11,837 nucleotides of DNA from DASSKF01 sp035690725 (GTDB taxonomy: Bacteria > Actinomycetota > Actinomycetes > Actinomycetales > Dermatophilaceae): assembly GCA_035690725.1 (NCBI GenBank), contig DASSKF010000068.1, positions 1-11,837 of the forward strand, read 5' to 3'. Position 1 is the stretch's first letter. The number at the start of each line of letters is the position of its first letter. The position numbers and the translations under genes are program-made. Positions 5,801-11,837 of the stretch are shown in pieces. The notes beneath the pieces were generated by a model that worked only from the letters and a program-made list of their open reading frames with translations, did no database searches and was not told where the DNA came from.

Positions 5801-7396
5801 GAGCTGGACCAGCCGGCTGCGCTCCACCGGCGCGTCGTCCTCGACGAGGACGAACACGGCGGGCCGCTCCTCCGGCAGGCCCTCCTCGGGGGAGGTGTGC
5901 CGGTCGGCACCGCGGGCGACGAGGTCCTCCAGCTCGGCGAGCAGGGCCGAGCAGGCGGGGGCGCTGCTGGCCAGGTGCCGCGCGGTCACCGGGCTGTGCG
6001 GTGAGGCGGTGTGCGGCAGCCACTTCAGCCAGTCCCAGTCCCGGCCGCTCGAGGTGGACGCGAACGCGGCGACGACGACGTCCGCCGGCGAGTGCAGGCC
6101 GACGACCTGCAGCAGGAGGGCACGGGCCGCCGGCAGCGCGGTCGATCGCGGCCCGGAGACGCCGATCGCTCCGGTTTCCAAGGGTGTCGCCGTCACGGGG
6201 ACGTCGGGGACGACGTAGAGGTCGCGCAGCGACTGCTCGACCTCCAGCCACGCCTCGGCCCGCGACCGGCCCACCTGCGGCATGACGATGAGGTTGCGCG
6301 AGGGCAGCGTGCCCAGCCCGAGCCGCAGCTCGAGGAACCCGGGGTCGCCACGGCGCCGGGTCCACAGCAGCGCGTTGCGCTGGCGCACCGACTCGAGGGC
6401 CTCGGTCGCGCTGGGGTGCTCGGCGCGCCGGCCCTCGCCCTCGGTCCCCAGCTCCTGGCGGATGACCTCGCTGAGGTGGCCGAGGTCCTCGCGGAAGTCG
6501 GCCATCGCGTCGGCGTAGTCCTGCTTCGCGTGGCGCCGGGCCTCGATCGCGTGGCCGAAGTACATGATCGGCGACATGAGGATGAACAGCAGGTAGTACC
6601 AGCGCCGCAGCACGAGGAACATCGCCAGGCCGAACAGCGCGGGCGCGAACGCGGTGATCCACGGCATCCGCTCCGGCTTCGGCCGCTCGGGCAGCTCCGG
6701 GACGTCGAACTTGTGTCCCTCGTAGAGCGGCGCGATCCGCGGCGAGCGCGAGAACGCCACGGAGGCACCGTCGTTGCTGACCACCCCGGGCACCGCCCGC
6801 TGCATCCGGACCTGCAGCTCGGTGTCGCCGAGGCGGACCCGGTCGTCCGGGCGGAGCACGGCGCGGTCGACCCGCTCACCCTCGACGAGGACGCCGTTGG
6901 ACGAGCCCAGGTCGGCAACCTCCGCGACCTCCGACACGAGGAGCCGTGCGTGCTGCCGGGAGACCGAGGAGTCGGACAGCCGCACCTCACAGCCCCGCCC
7001 CCGCCCGAGGTATGCCGTGCCGCTGGCGAGCGGGAACTCCGCGCCCTGGTCGGGTCCGGCCGTGACGACGACGGTGGCGACCGAGGGCCCGGCGTCGACG
7101 AAGGAGTCGCTGCGCCGGGTGACCGCGACGTGGACGCCGGAGCGCAGCCCGCTCTCGGCGATCGTGGCCCGAGGGTCCAGCGCCCGGTGGGACTGCTCGA
7201 CGAGGGAGAGCGTGTGCTCGCCGAGCGGCGACCCAGCACCCGAGCCCGGCTCGGGCGTGCGCAGCAGTGTGGACCGGTGCGGGTCGGCCAGCGCGAGGTA
7301 GCCGGCGAGGTCGCCCACCGTGGTGGTGCCGTCGCAGGTGGCGACGAGGTCGGTGTCGACGTCGCCGGAGGAGCGCAGCGTGAACTTGAGCTTCAC
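2813..7396 (-). CDS. eccC: EccC/EssC-type type VII secretion ATPase with ubiquitin-like and FHA domains
   Basis: A 1527-residue membrane-anchored FtsK/SpoIIIE-family motor, expected to recognise WXG100 substrates and drive their export. Order: ubiquitin-like region (~1-95, ending LDPRATIAESGLRSGVHVAV); FHA domain (~108-200, GRGRGCEVRLSDSSVSRQHARL and SSNG); two membrane helices (~247-263, 266-282); mixed region; then three ATPase modules. D1 has Walker A GGTTGAGKS (702-710), VDYKGGSAF and Walker B LVIVVDE (804-810). D2 has GASGAGKS (1029-1036), but its Walker B-like strand reads LFVLLDG, without the Glu. D3 has GPSGSGRS (1308-1315), Arg replacing Lys, and LGIVIER in place of Walker B. Only D1 looks fully catalytic. 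The FHA/two-helix/three-ATPase layout recalls Firmicutes EssC. The GTG start at 7396 overlaps the upstream stop (GTGA) and precedes the conserved KLKFTLRSSG; no strong ribosome-binding site is visible. Confidence 0.93.
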   Translation of the reverse strand: MKLKFTLRSSGDVDTDLVATCDGTTTVGDLAGYLALADPHRSTLLRTPEPGSGAGSPLGEHTLSLVEQSHRALDPRATIAESGLRSGVHVAVTRRSDSFVDAGPSVATVVVTAGPDQGAEFPLASGTAYLGRGRGCEVRLSDSSVSRQHARLLVSEVAEVADLGSSNGVLVEGERVDRAVLRPDDRVRLGDTELQVRMQRAVPGVVSNDGASVAFSRSPRIAPLYEGHKFDVPELPERPKPERMPWITAFAPALFGLAMFLVLRRWYYLLFILMSPIMYFGHAIEARRHAKQDYADAMADFREDLGHLSEVIRQELGTEGEGRRAEHPSATEALESVRQRNALLWTRRRGDPGFLELRLGLGTLPSRNLIVMPQVGRSRAEAWLEVEQSLRDLYVVPDVPVTATPLETGAIGVSGPRSTALPAARALLLQVVGLHSPADVVVAAFASTSSGRDWDWLKWLPHTASPHSPVTARHLASSAPACSALLAELEDLVARGADRHTSPEEGLPEERPAVFVLVEDDAPVERSRLVQLAEQGAQRGVVVLWVSSTTQLLPAACRTFVETNAGGAGPASGAPTAGATAVGYVGEAVVRTPVAVDTATGSDLLETARRLAPVVDSGAPVDDDSDLPRSVSFLALAGSELATSENAVIERWGESRSVLTGPYAAARPVKGKPGNLRAVVGQSAQGTLAIDLKSDGPHALVGGTTGAGKSELLQAWILGMAASHSPQRVTFLLVDYKGGSAFRDCVRLPHTVGLVTDLSPHLVRRALASLSAELRFREHILAQHKAKDLAELERRGEVEAPPSLVIVVDEFAALVQEVPDFVDGVVNVAQRGRSLGLHLILATQRPAGVIKDNLRANTNLRMALRMADEADSEDVLGTPAAAFFDPSIPGRAMSKSGPGRLVPFQAAYAGGWTSDSPAPPEIGVETLGFGAGEQWELPVLEEEQPEENLGPTDIQRVVERIGLASRVAELPDPRKPWLPELQPVYDLASLPTRRRDDEIVFAVADDPTQQAQPIQSFNPDREGNIAVFGASGAGKSVFLRSVAVAAGFTVRGGPCQVYGLDFAGRGLAMLEHLPHVGSIVAGGEHERVVRLLRHLRQTIDDRAVRYSRVNAATITEYRRLAGDTDEPRLFVLLDGLAAFRQAYETAAGGQWMDLLSSIAADGRPVGVHVVMTVEQRAALWGGLASAVQQRIVMRMSTADDYSALDVPGDVLSMASPPGRALMNGREIQVAVLGGTSDVSKQSRAMTAFGEAVAKAGGRPAPPIRSLPERVGLDELPVLDAEQRPVVGVSSETLEPVGFGHTGSWLVIGPSGSGRSTTLHTIVQSLLRADGVAASADSRGGDGDGRAEDELTAYRTGLELFLFTPRPSVLSGLGGWAGVAVRDEACEQLAERLRDELASGTDGRRLGIVIERAPDLEDGMAERPLERLSKLLLDEEQLVVAEGTAQFFSSSFGLPGVLRAGRSGISLQPDGMDSQAFNVDYPGVAKAQLLEGRGYLVRRGRHELVQVALPAVTAGGRARERSSEGRTV

Positions 7397-9891
7397 GAGG
7401 TGGGCACCTGCTCTCGGGTCGGGTCCTCGGGTCGGCGGCCGCCCGTGGTGCGCGGCGGGCGCACCGGCCGGCCGTCGCCGGTGCTGCCCGGGCCGTGTCC
7501 CCGCACCGGCTCGCGCGTGTGGCGCTGGTCGAACCGGTCCTGCCACCGCTCGGTGCGCAGGGTCAGGTCCGCCCGGCGACAGGCCCACCAGGACGCCCGC
7601 CCGCGCAGCCGGGAGCGCTCCTGCTCGACCTGGTGCCAGTAGGCGTCGATGTCCTCGTCGGTGGCCTCGTCGGGGCCGAACACGAACCGGTCGGCCGCCC
7701 CGGCCAGCACCGGGGCGGCGGGGACGACCGGCTCGAGCTCACGGGCCTGCTCGTAGCGGGTCGCCCGGCGCGTGACCGGGATCCGCAGCTCTCGGGCGGC
7801 CTCGAGCAGCGTGGCCCAGCCCCCGGACAACCGCACCGACGCGGGGCCCTGGTGCCGGCGACGGCCGCGGCGGCGCGCTTTCCAGGCGAGCAGCCCGGCA
7901 TACAGCAGGAGCAGGACGAGCAGCGGGAGGGCGACGTAGAGGACGAGGATGCGCAGCCACGCCGGCCAGTTCGCCGGGTTGAGCTTGTTGTCGTCCTTCT
8001 TCTTCCTGACCTGGGTGTCGTTCTGCGCCTGGTCCGGCCCCTGCAGCACGCTCGGCGGGTTGTTGGACGCGGGGGGCGGGACGAGGGCGCCGATCCGCTT
8101 CTGCTCGGTGCGCTGCTGCTGCTGCTTGGGCTTCTTGTTGTGCTTGGGGACGAACTCCGAGGGCAGGATGGTCAGCCACGACCCGTCCGGGCGCTGCACC
8201 TCGACCCAGGCGTGGACGTCCTTGCCCTTCACCACGTCCCCGCTCGGCAGCGCCCCGAGGACCACCCGTGCGGGGATGTCGAGGCGGCTCGCGACGAGGG
8301 CGAGCGTCGCGGCGTACTGCTCGTCGTCGCCGGCGAGCTGGGAGGCGGCGAGGAAGCGCTCGAGCCGGCCGAGGCTGTGCCCGGGCAGGTAGCTCCGCTC
8401 GTAGCTGGTCGGGTCACCGTCGGTGTAGGCGCCCTCGTCCCGCATCGTGTGGGCGACCGTGCGCAGCTGCTGCCAGGGGTCGGGGGCTTCGCGGCCGAGC
8501 CGGTCGAGGGCGGTGTCGAGGAAGGTGAGGCTGCCGGTGTCGACGAGTGAGCCGGTCGCGGTGGGCAGCTGCTCCGGCAGGTCCTCCGGCGGTGCCGGGG
8601 GCCGGTGGAAGGTCAGCCGGTAGGAGCTGCCGGGCTGCAGCTCGTCCGGCAGGACCCCGGTGCCGGTGTCGGTGTTGAAGCGGAGCTGGTCGGCGAGGGT
8701 GTCGGCGCGGGGGCCGGTGAAGTCGATCCCGGTGACCGCCCCCGCGGTGGGCACCCAGACCCCGGAGTAGCCGTCCTGCGGCACGGTCACGGTGGCGGTG
8801 ACCTCCTCTCCGGGTGCCCGGTTGGCGATGTGCGATCCGACCCGGCGGAAGCCTGCGCCCGGATCGCCGAGGAGCTCGGGCTGCGCTGCGCCCCAGACGG
8901 ATCCGTCGTAGCTGGTCAGTGTCGCGAAGCGCAGCGGCACCCCGTCGGGCAGGCCCTGCACGGTCAGCAGCGGCCGGTCGTAGAGCTGGGCGGGGTTGGG
9001 CTCGGTGTACTTGCGGTACCCGGCCAGGGGGCTCGGGAACTTCGAGACGTCGAACGGCGGCTTCATGCCGGTCCGCCAGACGGCGCGGCTGTCGGCGGCG
9101 TGGCCCGGCAGAACCGGTCCGACGAACCAGCCGGAGAGCCCCGCGACCGCGAGCAGCGCTGTCGCCGTGGCGAACCGGGTCGTCCGGCCCGCCCCGTTCT
9201 GCAGCGGCGGCCGGTTGCGGTGGGCCCGCAGGGAGGCCCACACGGTGGCGGCGAGGGCGAACCCGACGCCCTGCACCAGCAGCGACGCCGGCACGAGCGT
9301 GCCCAGCGCGATGGACAGCCCGAGCAGCAGCAGCGGCACGGCGAGGGCCGCCCCGGCCGGGCGGAACCGCCGCGCGACACCGTGGGTCAGCGCCGTGCCG
9401 ACCAGGCCGATGAGGAACGGCAGCAGGAGCAGCGCCCCCCGGGAGTCCAGCGGCGGCACGGTGGTGAGCATCTGCTTCCAGCCGACGACCGGGACCAGGG
9501 CCAGGTCGTGGAACGTCGCGCCGGTGGGGAAGGCGCCGACGGCCAGGTCGCCACGGGCCGCGATCGGCCCACCCAGCACGAAGTAGCAGGCGACGACCAG
9601 CAGCGCGGTCAGTGCCGCCGGCCAGCGGAACGTCGCGCCGACATGGGCACAGGCCAGGCCGAGCAGGATGCCGAGTGCCGCCGGGACCGTCCAGGCCCAG
9701 CCCCAGAACGTGGTCTGGAAGCCGACGAGCGCGAAGGCGACGAGCAGCACCGATCCCGCCGCGTCGACGAGTGCCGGCTGCCCGGGGCGGAGGCGGCCGA
9801 GGGTGGCGCCGATCCGCTCGCCGAGCGGCGTCTCCTGCTTGACCATGTCGGCCCGCGGCCCCAGGCCGCCGCCGACCGTGCCCCCGCTCAT
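7393..9891 (-). CDS. TgpA-like membrane transglutaminase homologue, catalytic residues replaced
   Basis: An 832-residue protein with the TgpA layout: six or seven N-terminal membrane helices (about residues 44-261), an external region with the transglutaminase-like fold (~460-580), one membrane helix (~646-670) and a cytoplasmic DUF4129-like tail (~685-780). Active members read GDCEQ...HAWVEV...W..xDPT. Here the first motif is GDDEQ (521-525), so Asp523 replaces the nucleophilic Cys. His560 is kept in HAWVEV, but the Asp motif reads WLTILPS, with Leu at 576. The codon is unambiguous (GAC), so on this reading the protein is probably not a classical transglutaminase or protease and may bind or scaffold. 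A Lys/Gln-rich linker (587-599) precedes the last helix. The start overlaps the DUF58 stop (ATGA) and its stop overlaps eccC, which implies coordinated synthesis with the secretion ATPase. An internal ATG at codon 16 is a weaker start choice. Confidence 0.9.
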   Translation of the reverse strand: MSGGTVGGGLGPRADMVKQETPLGERIGATLGRLRPGQPALVDAAGSVLLVAFALVGFQTTFWGWAWTVPAALGILLGLACAHVGATFRWPAALTALLVVACYFVLGGPIAARGDLAVGAFPTGATFHDLALVPVVGWKQMLTTVPPLDSRGALLLLPFLIGLVGTALTHGVARRFRPAGAALAVPLLLLGLSIALGTLVPASLLVQGVGFALAATVWASLRAHRNRPPLQNGAGRTTRFATATALLAVAGLSGWFVGPVLPGHAADSRAVWRTGMKPPFDVSKFPSPLAGYRKYTEPNPAQLYDRPLLTVQGLPDGVPLRFATLTSYDGSVWGAAQPELLGDPGAGFRRVGSHIANRAPGEEVTATVTVPQDGYSGVWVPTAGAVTGIDFTGPRADTLADQLRFNTDTGTGVLPDELQPGSSYRLTFHRPPAPPEDLPEQLPTATGSLVDTGSLTFLDTALDRLGREAPDPWQQLRTVAHTMRDEGAYTDGDPTSYERSYLPGHSLGRLERFLAASQLAGDDEQYAATLALVASRLDIPARVVLGALPSGDVVKGKDVHAWVEVQRPDGSWLTILPSEFVPKHNKKPKQQQQRTEQKRIGALVPPPASNNPPSVLQGPDQAQNDTQVRKKKDDNKLNPANWPAWLRILVLYVALPLLVLLLLYAGLLAWKARRRGRRRHQGPASVRLSGGWATLLEAARELRIPVTRRATRYEQARELEPVVPAAPVLAGAADRFVFGPDEATDEDIDAYWHQVEQERSRLRGRASWWACRRADLTLRTERWQDRFDQRHTREPVRGHGPGSTGDGRPVRPPRTTGGRRPEDPTREQVPTS

Positions 9892-11198
9892 CGCGCCACC
9901 GCTGCCACGAGCAGTCCGCGCAGCTCCTCGAGCCGCCCGATCGTCAGGATGGTCAGCCCCGCAGTGCGCCGTATGCCGGCCCGCGCCCGGCCGTCGACCA
10001 CCACCGCGATGGTGGTCACCTCCTGCGCGAACTGGCCCGTGGTGCGCCGCAGGTCGGCGAACGGCCGGTTCGGCCCGGTCACCACGAAGGCGATGCTCGT
10101 CTCCGGGGCGAGCGCCTCGGCGTCGACCGCGAGCGCCGACAGGTTAGTCGGGACGAGCTCGGCCCGGGAGAGTGTGTCCAGGGTGAGCTGGCCGTTCAGC
10201 TCGTGGGCGCGCTGCCCACCGGCGAGGACCGTCGTGTCCTGCTCGTCGAGGATGCTGCGCAGCGCGAGGGAACCGGCCACGGAGATGGCGAGCTCGGCAC
10301 CGTCGTCGCCGTCGGCATACATCTGGGGTCCGGTGTCGACGAGCACGGTGAGGTGCGAGCGGCGGGTGTCGAGGAACTGCCGCACGAGCAGGGTGTTGGC
10401 CTTCGCGGAGGAGCGCCAGTGGATGTAGCGCTTGTCGTCCCCGGGCTGGTACTCGCGCAGGGCGTGGAAGGCGAGGTCGCTGCGGGACAGGTCCTCGGTG
10501 ACGTCCCCCTCGAGGTCGCGCAGCAGGCCGGCGCCGAGCGCCTCGACCGCGGCGGTGCGGGGATGGACGAACAGCTCGCTGACGCCGGTCCACCGGAGGG
10601 TGCGGCGCAGCAGGCCGAGCGGGTCGCCCTGGACGGTCGTGGCGGGGCCGACCTCGATGACGCCGCGGCGCTCGGTCGGGACGATGAACAGCTCCTCGTG
10701 CGCGCGGCCGGGGCGCAGGGACGGGAGGGTGAAGCGCGCCGCGGACAGGCCGATCGGCAGCTCGACCAGCAGCGGCAGCAGCGGCCGCCTGGCGACGTTG
10801 ATGACCACGACCCGGCCGGCGACCCGCTCCCCCACGACAACTCGCTGGGAGTCGACGTCGGTGCGGATCGTCACCCGGGTGCGCCCGAGGGTCAGCAGCA
10901 CGCAGCAGGCGAAGAGCACGAGTGCCGCGGCGGCGACGATGAGCAGCTCGGTCCAGCCCCACACGGCTCCGCTGACCCACGCGACGACGCCGAGAGCGAG
11001 CACGGTCCACCCCAGCGCCGACACGGTGCCGAGCACGCCCCCCACGCGGGACCACACGGCCTCGGTGCTTCGCAGGGGGGCGGTGAGGTCGAGCAGCCGG
11101 TTCCAGGTGTGGCCGGTCCGGCCGGTCGTCGGCACGTCGAGCGTCTGGCCGCTGCCGCCGGTGTCGGCCGCCCGGGACTGCTGGCCGGTGGTCGTCAT
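9888..11198 (-). CDS. DUF58-family membrane protein
   Basis: A 436-residue protein with two adjacent membrane helices (about residues 60-80 and 83-104), then a beta-rich region and the DUF58 hallmark LREYQPGDDKRYIHWRSSAK (247-266). A von Willebrand A-like segment follows (from ~283); its metal-site motif reads DTGPQ (288-292), so the DxSxS pattern is only partly kept. DUF58 proteins are typically encoded beside MoxR AAA+ ATPases, and the pair is thought to act in assembly or activation of envelope complexes; the exact role is unknown. The start is supported by GAGGGGGTGA (complement of 11203-11212) just before the ATG. The end overlaps the TgpA-like gene by 4 bp. The spacer to moxR is 124 bp and contains a perfect palindrome, unusual for a gene pair that is normally tightly packed. 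Confidence 0.92.
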   Translation of the reverse strand: MTTTGQQSRAADTGGSGQTLDVPTTGRTGHTWNRLLDLTAPLRSTEAVWSRVGGVLGTVSALGWTVLALGVVAWVSGAVWGWTELLIVAAAALVLFACCVLLTLGRTRVTIRTDVDSQRVVVGERVAGRVVVINVARRPLLPLLVELPIGLSAARFTLPSLRPGRAHEELFIVPTERRGVIEVGPATTVQGDPLGLLRRTLRWTGVSELFVHPRTAAVEALGAGLLRDLEGDVTEDLSRSDLAFHALREYQPGDDKRYIHWRSSAKANTLLVRQFLDTRRSHLTVLVDTGPQMYADGDDGAELAISVAGSLALRSILDEQDTTVLAGGQRAHELNGQLTLDTLSRAELVPTNLSALAVDAEALAPETSIAFVVTGPNRPFADLRRTTGQFAQEVTTIAVVVDGRARAGIRRTAGLTILTIGRLEELRGLLVAAVAR

Positions 11199-11234
11199 CG
11201 GTTCACCCCCTCATCGTTGCTGCCGGCCGCGGCC

Positions 11235-11290
11235 GCGTTTCTTTGGGACGTTTGCGCTGCTGGGGCAGCGCAAACGTCCCAAAGAAACGC
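11235..11290. repeat. Perfect 26-bp palindrome with 4-nt loop in the moxR-DUF58 spacer
   Basis: Arms 11235-11260 and 11265-11290 are exact reverse complements over 26 bp, with the loop TGGG. The apical half of the stem is GGGACGTTTGCGCTGC and the base is GCGTTTCTTT. The descending arm is A-rich (CCCAAAGAAACGC) on either strand and no U-tract follows, so it is not a canonical intrinsic terminator. It lies inside the presumed moxR-DUF58 transcript and would form a very stable RNA hairpin. Candidates are an attenuator or processing site, a REP/MITE-type repeat or a protein-binding palindrome. Confidence 0.9.
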
Positions 11291-11322
11291 ACGTGGCCGG
11301 GTGGATCTGGTCATGGCGCGAG

Positions 11323-11837
11323 TCAGCGGGCGGCCTGGCGCTCGGCGGGCGGGGCCACCTCGTCGAGGACCTGGCCGATCACCTGGTCGACGGTCACGCC
11401 GGCGAACTGCGCCTCGGCGGTGAGCAGCAGCCGGTGGCACAGCACCGGCTGCGCGAGCACCTTGACGTCATCGGGCACCACGTAGCTGCGGCCCTGCGAG
11501 ACGGCCCACGTCTTGGCGCACCGCACCCAGGCGAGGCAGCCTCGCACGGACAGGCCGAGCCGCACGTTGCCGTGCCGCCGGGTCTCCTCGGCGAGCCGGC
11601 TGACGTAGGCGAGCACCGCCGGGTCGACGTGGGCCTCGTCGGCGAGGCCGGCCATGTCGGTGACGACGTTGCCGGTGACGACCGGCTGGATGTCCTTCGC
11701 GCGGTCGCGCACGCTGGCGTCGGCGAGCACCGCGAGCGTCGCCTCGTGGTCGGGGTAGCCGAGCGAGGTCTTCATCAGGAACCGGTCCAGCTGTGCCTCC
11801 GGCAGCCGGTAGGTCCCGGCCTGCTCGATCGGGTTCT
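11323..11837 (-). CDS. MoxR-family AAA+ ATPase, C-terminal part (cut by the window end)
   Basis: Only the last 170 residues are visible; the start and Walker motifs lie beyond the right edge. Reading from the edge gives NPIEQAGTYRLPEAQLDRFL, the highly conserved MoxR signature around sensor 1 and the LDRF arginine region, followed by MKTSLGYPDHEATLAVL. The C-terminal lid (about the last 90 residues) has the expected small helical domain with RLGLSVRGCLAWVRCAKTWA and YVVPDDVKVLAQPVLCHRLLL. MoxR ATPases act as chaperone-like remodelers, typically with a DUF58 or VWA partner, and the next gene here is DUF58. An ATG at 11775 is internal and is not the real start. This is the first visible gene of the minus-strand operon. 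Confidence 0.93.
   Translation of the reverse strand, partial: NPIEQAGTYRLPEAQLDRFLMKTSLGYPDHEATLAVLADASVRDRAKDIQPVVTGNVVTDMAGLADEAHVDPAVLAYVSRLAEETRRHGNVRLGLSVRGCLAWVRCAKTWAVSQGRSYVVPDDVKVLAQPVLCHRLLLTAEAQFAGVTVDQVIGQVLDEVAPPAERQAAR

Noticed and set aside
2771..6004. A 1077-codon open frame on the plus strand opposite eccC
   Set aside because: It is antisense to a well-supported ATPase whose motifs are clear, has an Arg/Gly/His-rich composition with no recognisable domain, and long antisense frames are expected in very GC-rich DNA.
7397..7588. Upstream extension of eccC by 64 codons
   Set aside because: It would lie inside the TgpA-like gene and is low-complexity Gly/Pro/Ala/Arg sequence. 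The GTG in the GTGA overlap starts exactly at the conserved domain.
8605..10428. A 607-codon plus-strand open frame opposite the TgpA-like and DUF58 genes
   Set aside because: Low-complexity shadow translation with no domain; the opposite strand encodes recognisable families in tightly coupled genes.
11235..11290. Reading the moxR-DUF58 palindrome as a standard intrinsic terminator
   Set aside because: The descending arm is A-rich, no U-tract follows on either strand, and it would cut an operon whose genes work together. It is kept as a repeat of unknown function.

Overview
The window is very GC-rich, with overlapping start/stop codons, GTG as well as ATG starts and gene families typical of high-GC Actinomycetota. 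The mix (WXG100 proteins, an EccC/EssC-type ATPase, a MoxR-DUF58-transglutaminase cluster, a wHTH-DUF559 gene) suits a Micrococcales-type actinobacterium, perhaps near Intrasporangiaceae. That placement is inference; there is no rRNA or other marker in the window.

Left part (1-2030). A strong 17-bp hairpin at the left edge probably ends a gene outside the window. A minus-strand gene follows (165-1067) with an AbiEi-like winged-helix N-terminus and a Vsr-like DUF559 nuclease C-terminus. It sits between two direct copies of a 95-bp element (56-150 and 1176-1270). Each copy is a long imperfect hairpin with conserved arms and a conserved loop core. Next is a plus-strand six-helix membrane protein (1367-1966) that resembles the GPR1/FUN34/SatP acetate-transporter fold. 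It is closed by a perfect 16-bp terminator hairpin shared with the convergent genes to its right.

Right part (2035-11837), all on the minus strand. Transcription runs right to left: a MoxR AAA+ ATPase (cut by the window end), a DUF58 protein, a TgpA-like membrane transglutaminase homologue, a 1527-residue EccC/EssC-type type VII secretion ATPase, then two small WXG100 proteins. DUF58-TgpA-like and TgpA-like-EccC each overlap by 4 bp (ATGA, GTGA), so the MoxR/DUF58/TgpA module is translationally coupled to the secretion ATPase. The WXG100 pair has its own predicted promoter next to a dyad. No EccB, EccD, EccE or mycosin gene is present in the window.

Most notable: the hairpin repeats bracketing the DUF559 gene; a perfect 26-bp palindrome in the moxR-DUF58 spacer; the transglutaminase homologue, which has lost the catalytic Cys and the triad Asp; and the EccC, which carries ubiquitin-like and FHA domains and has altered second and third ATPase sites.
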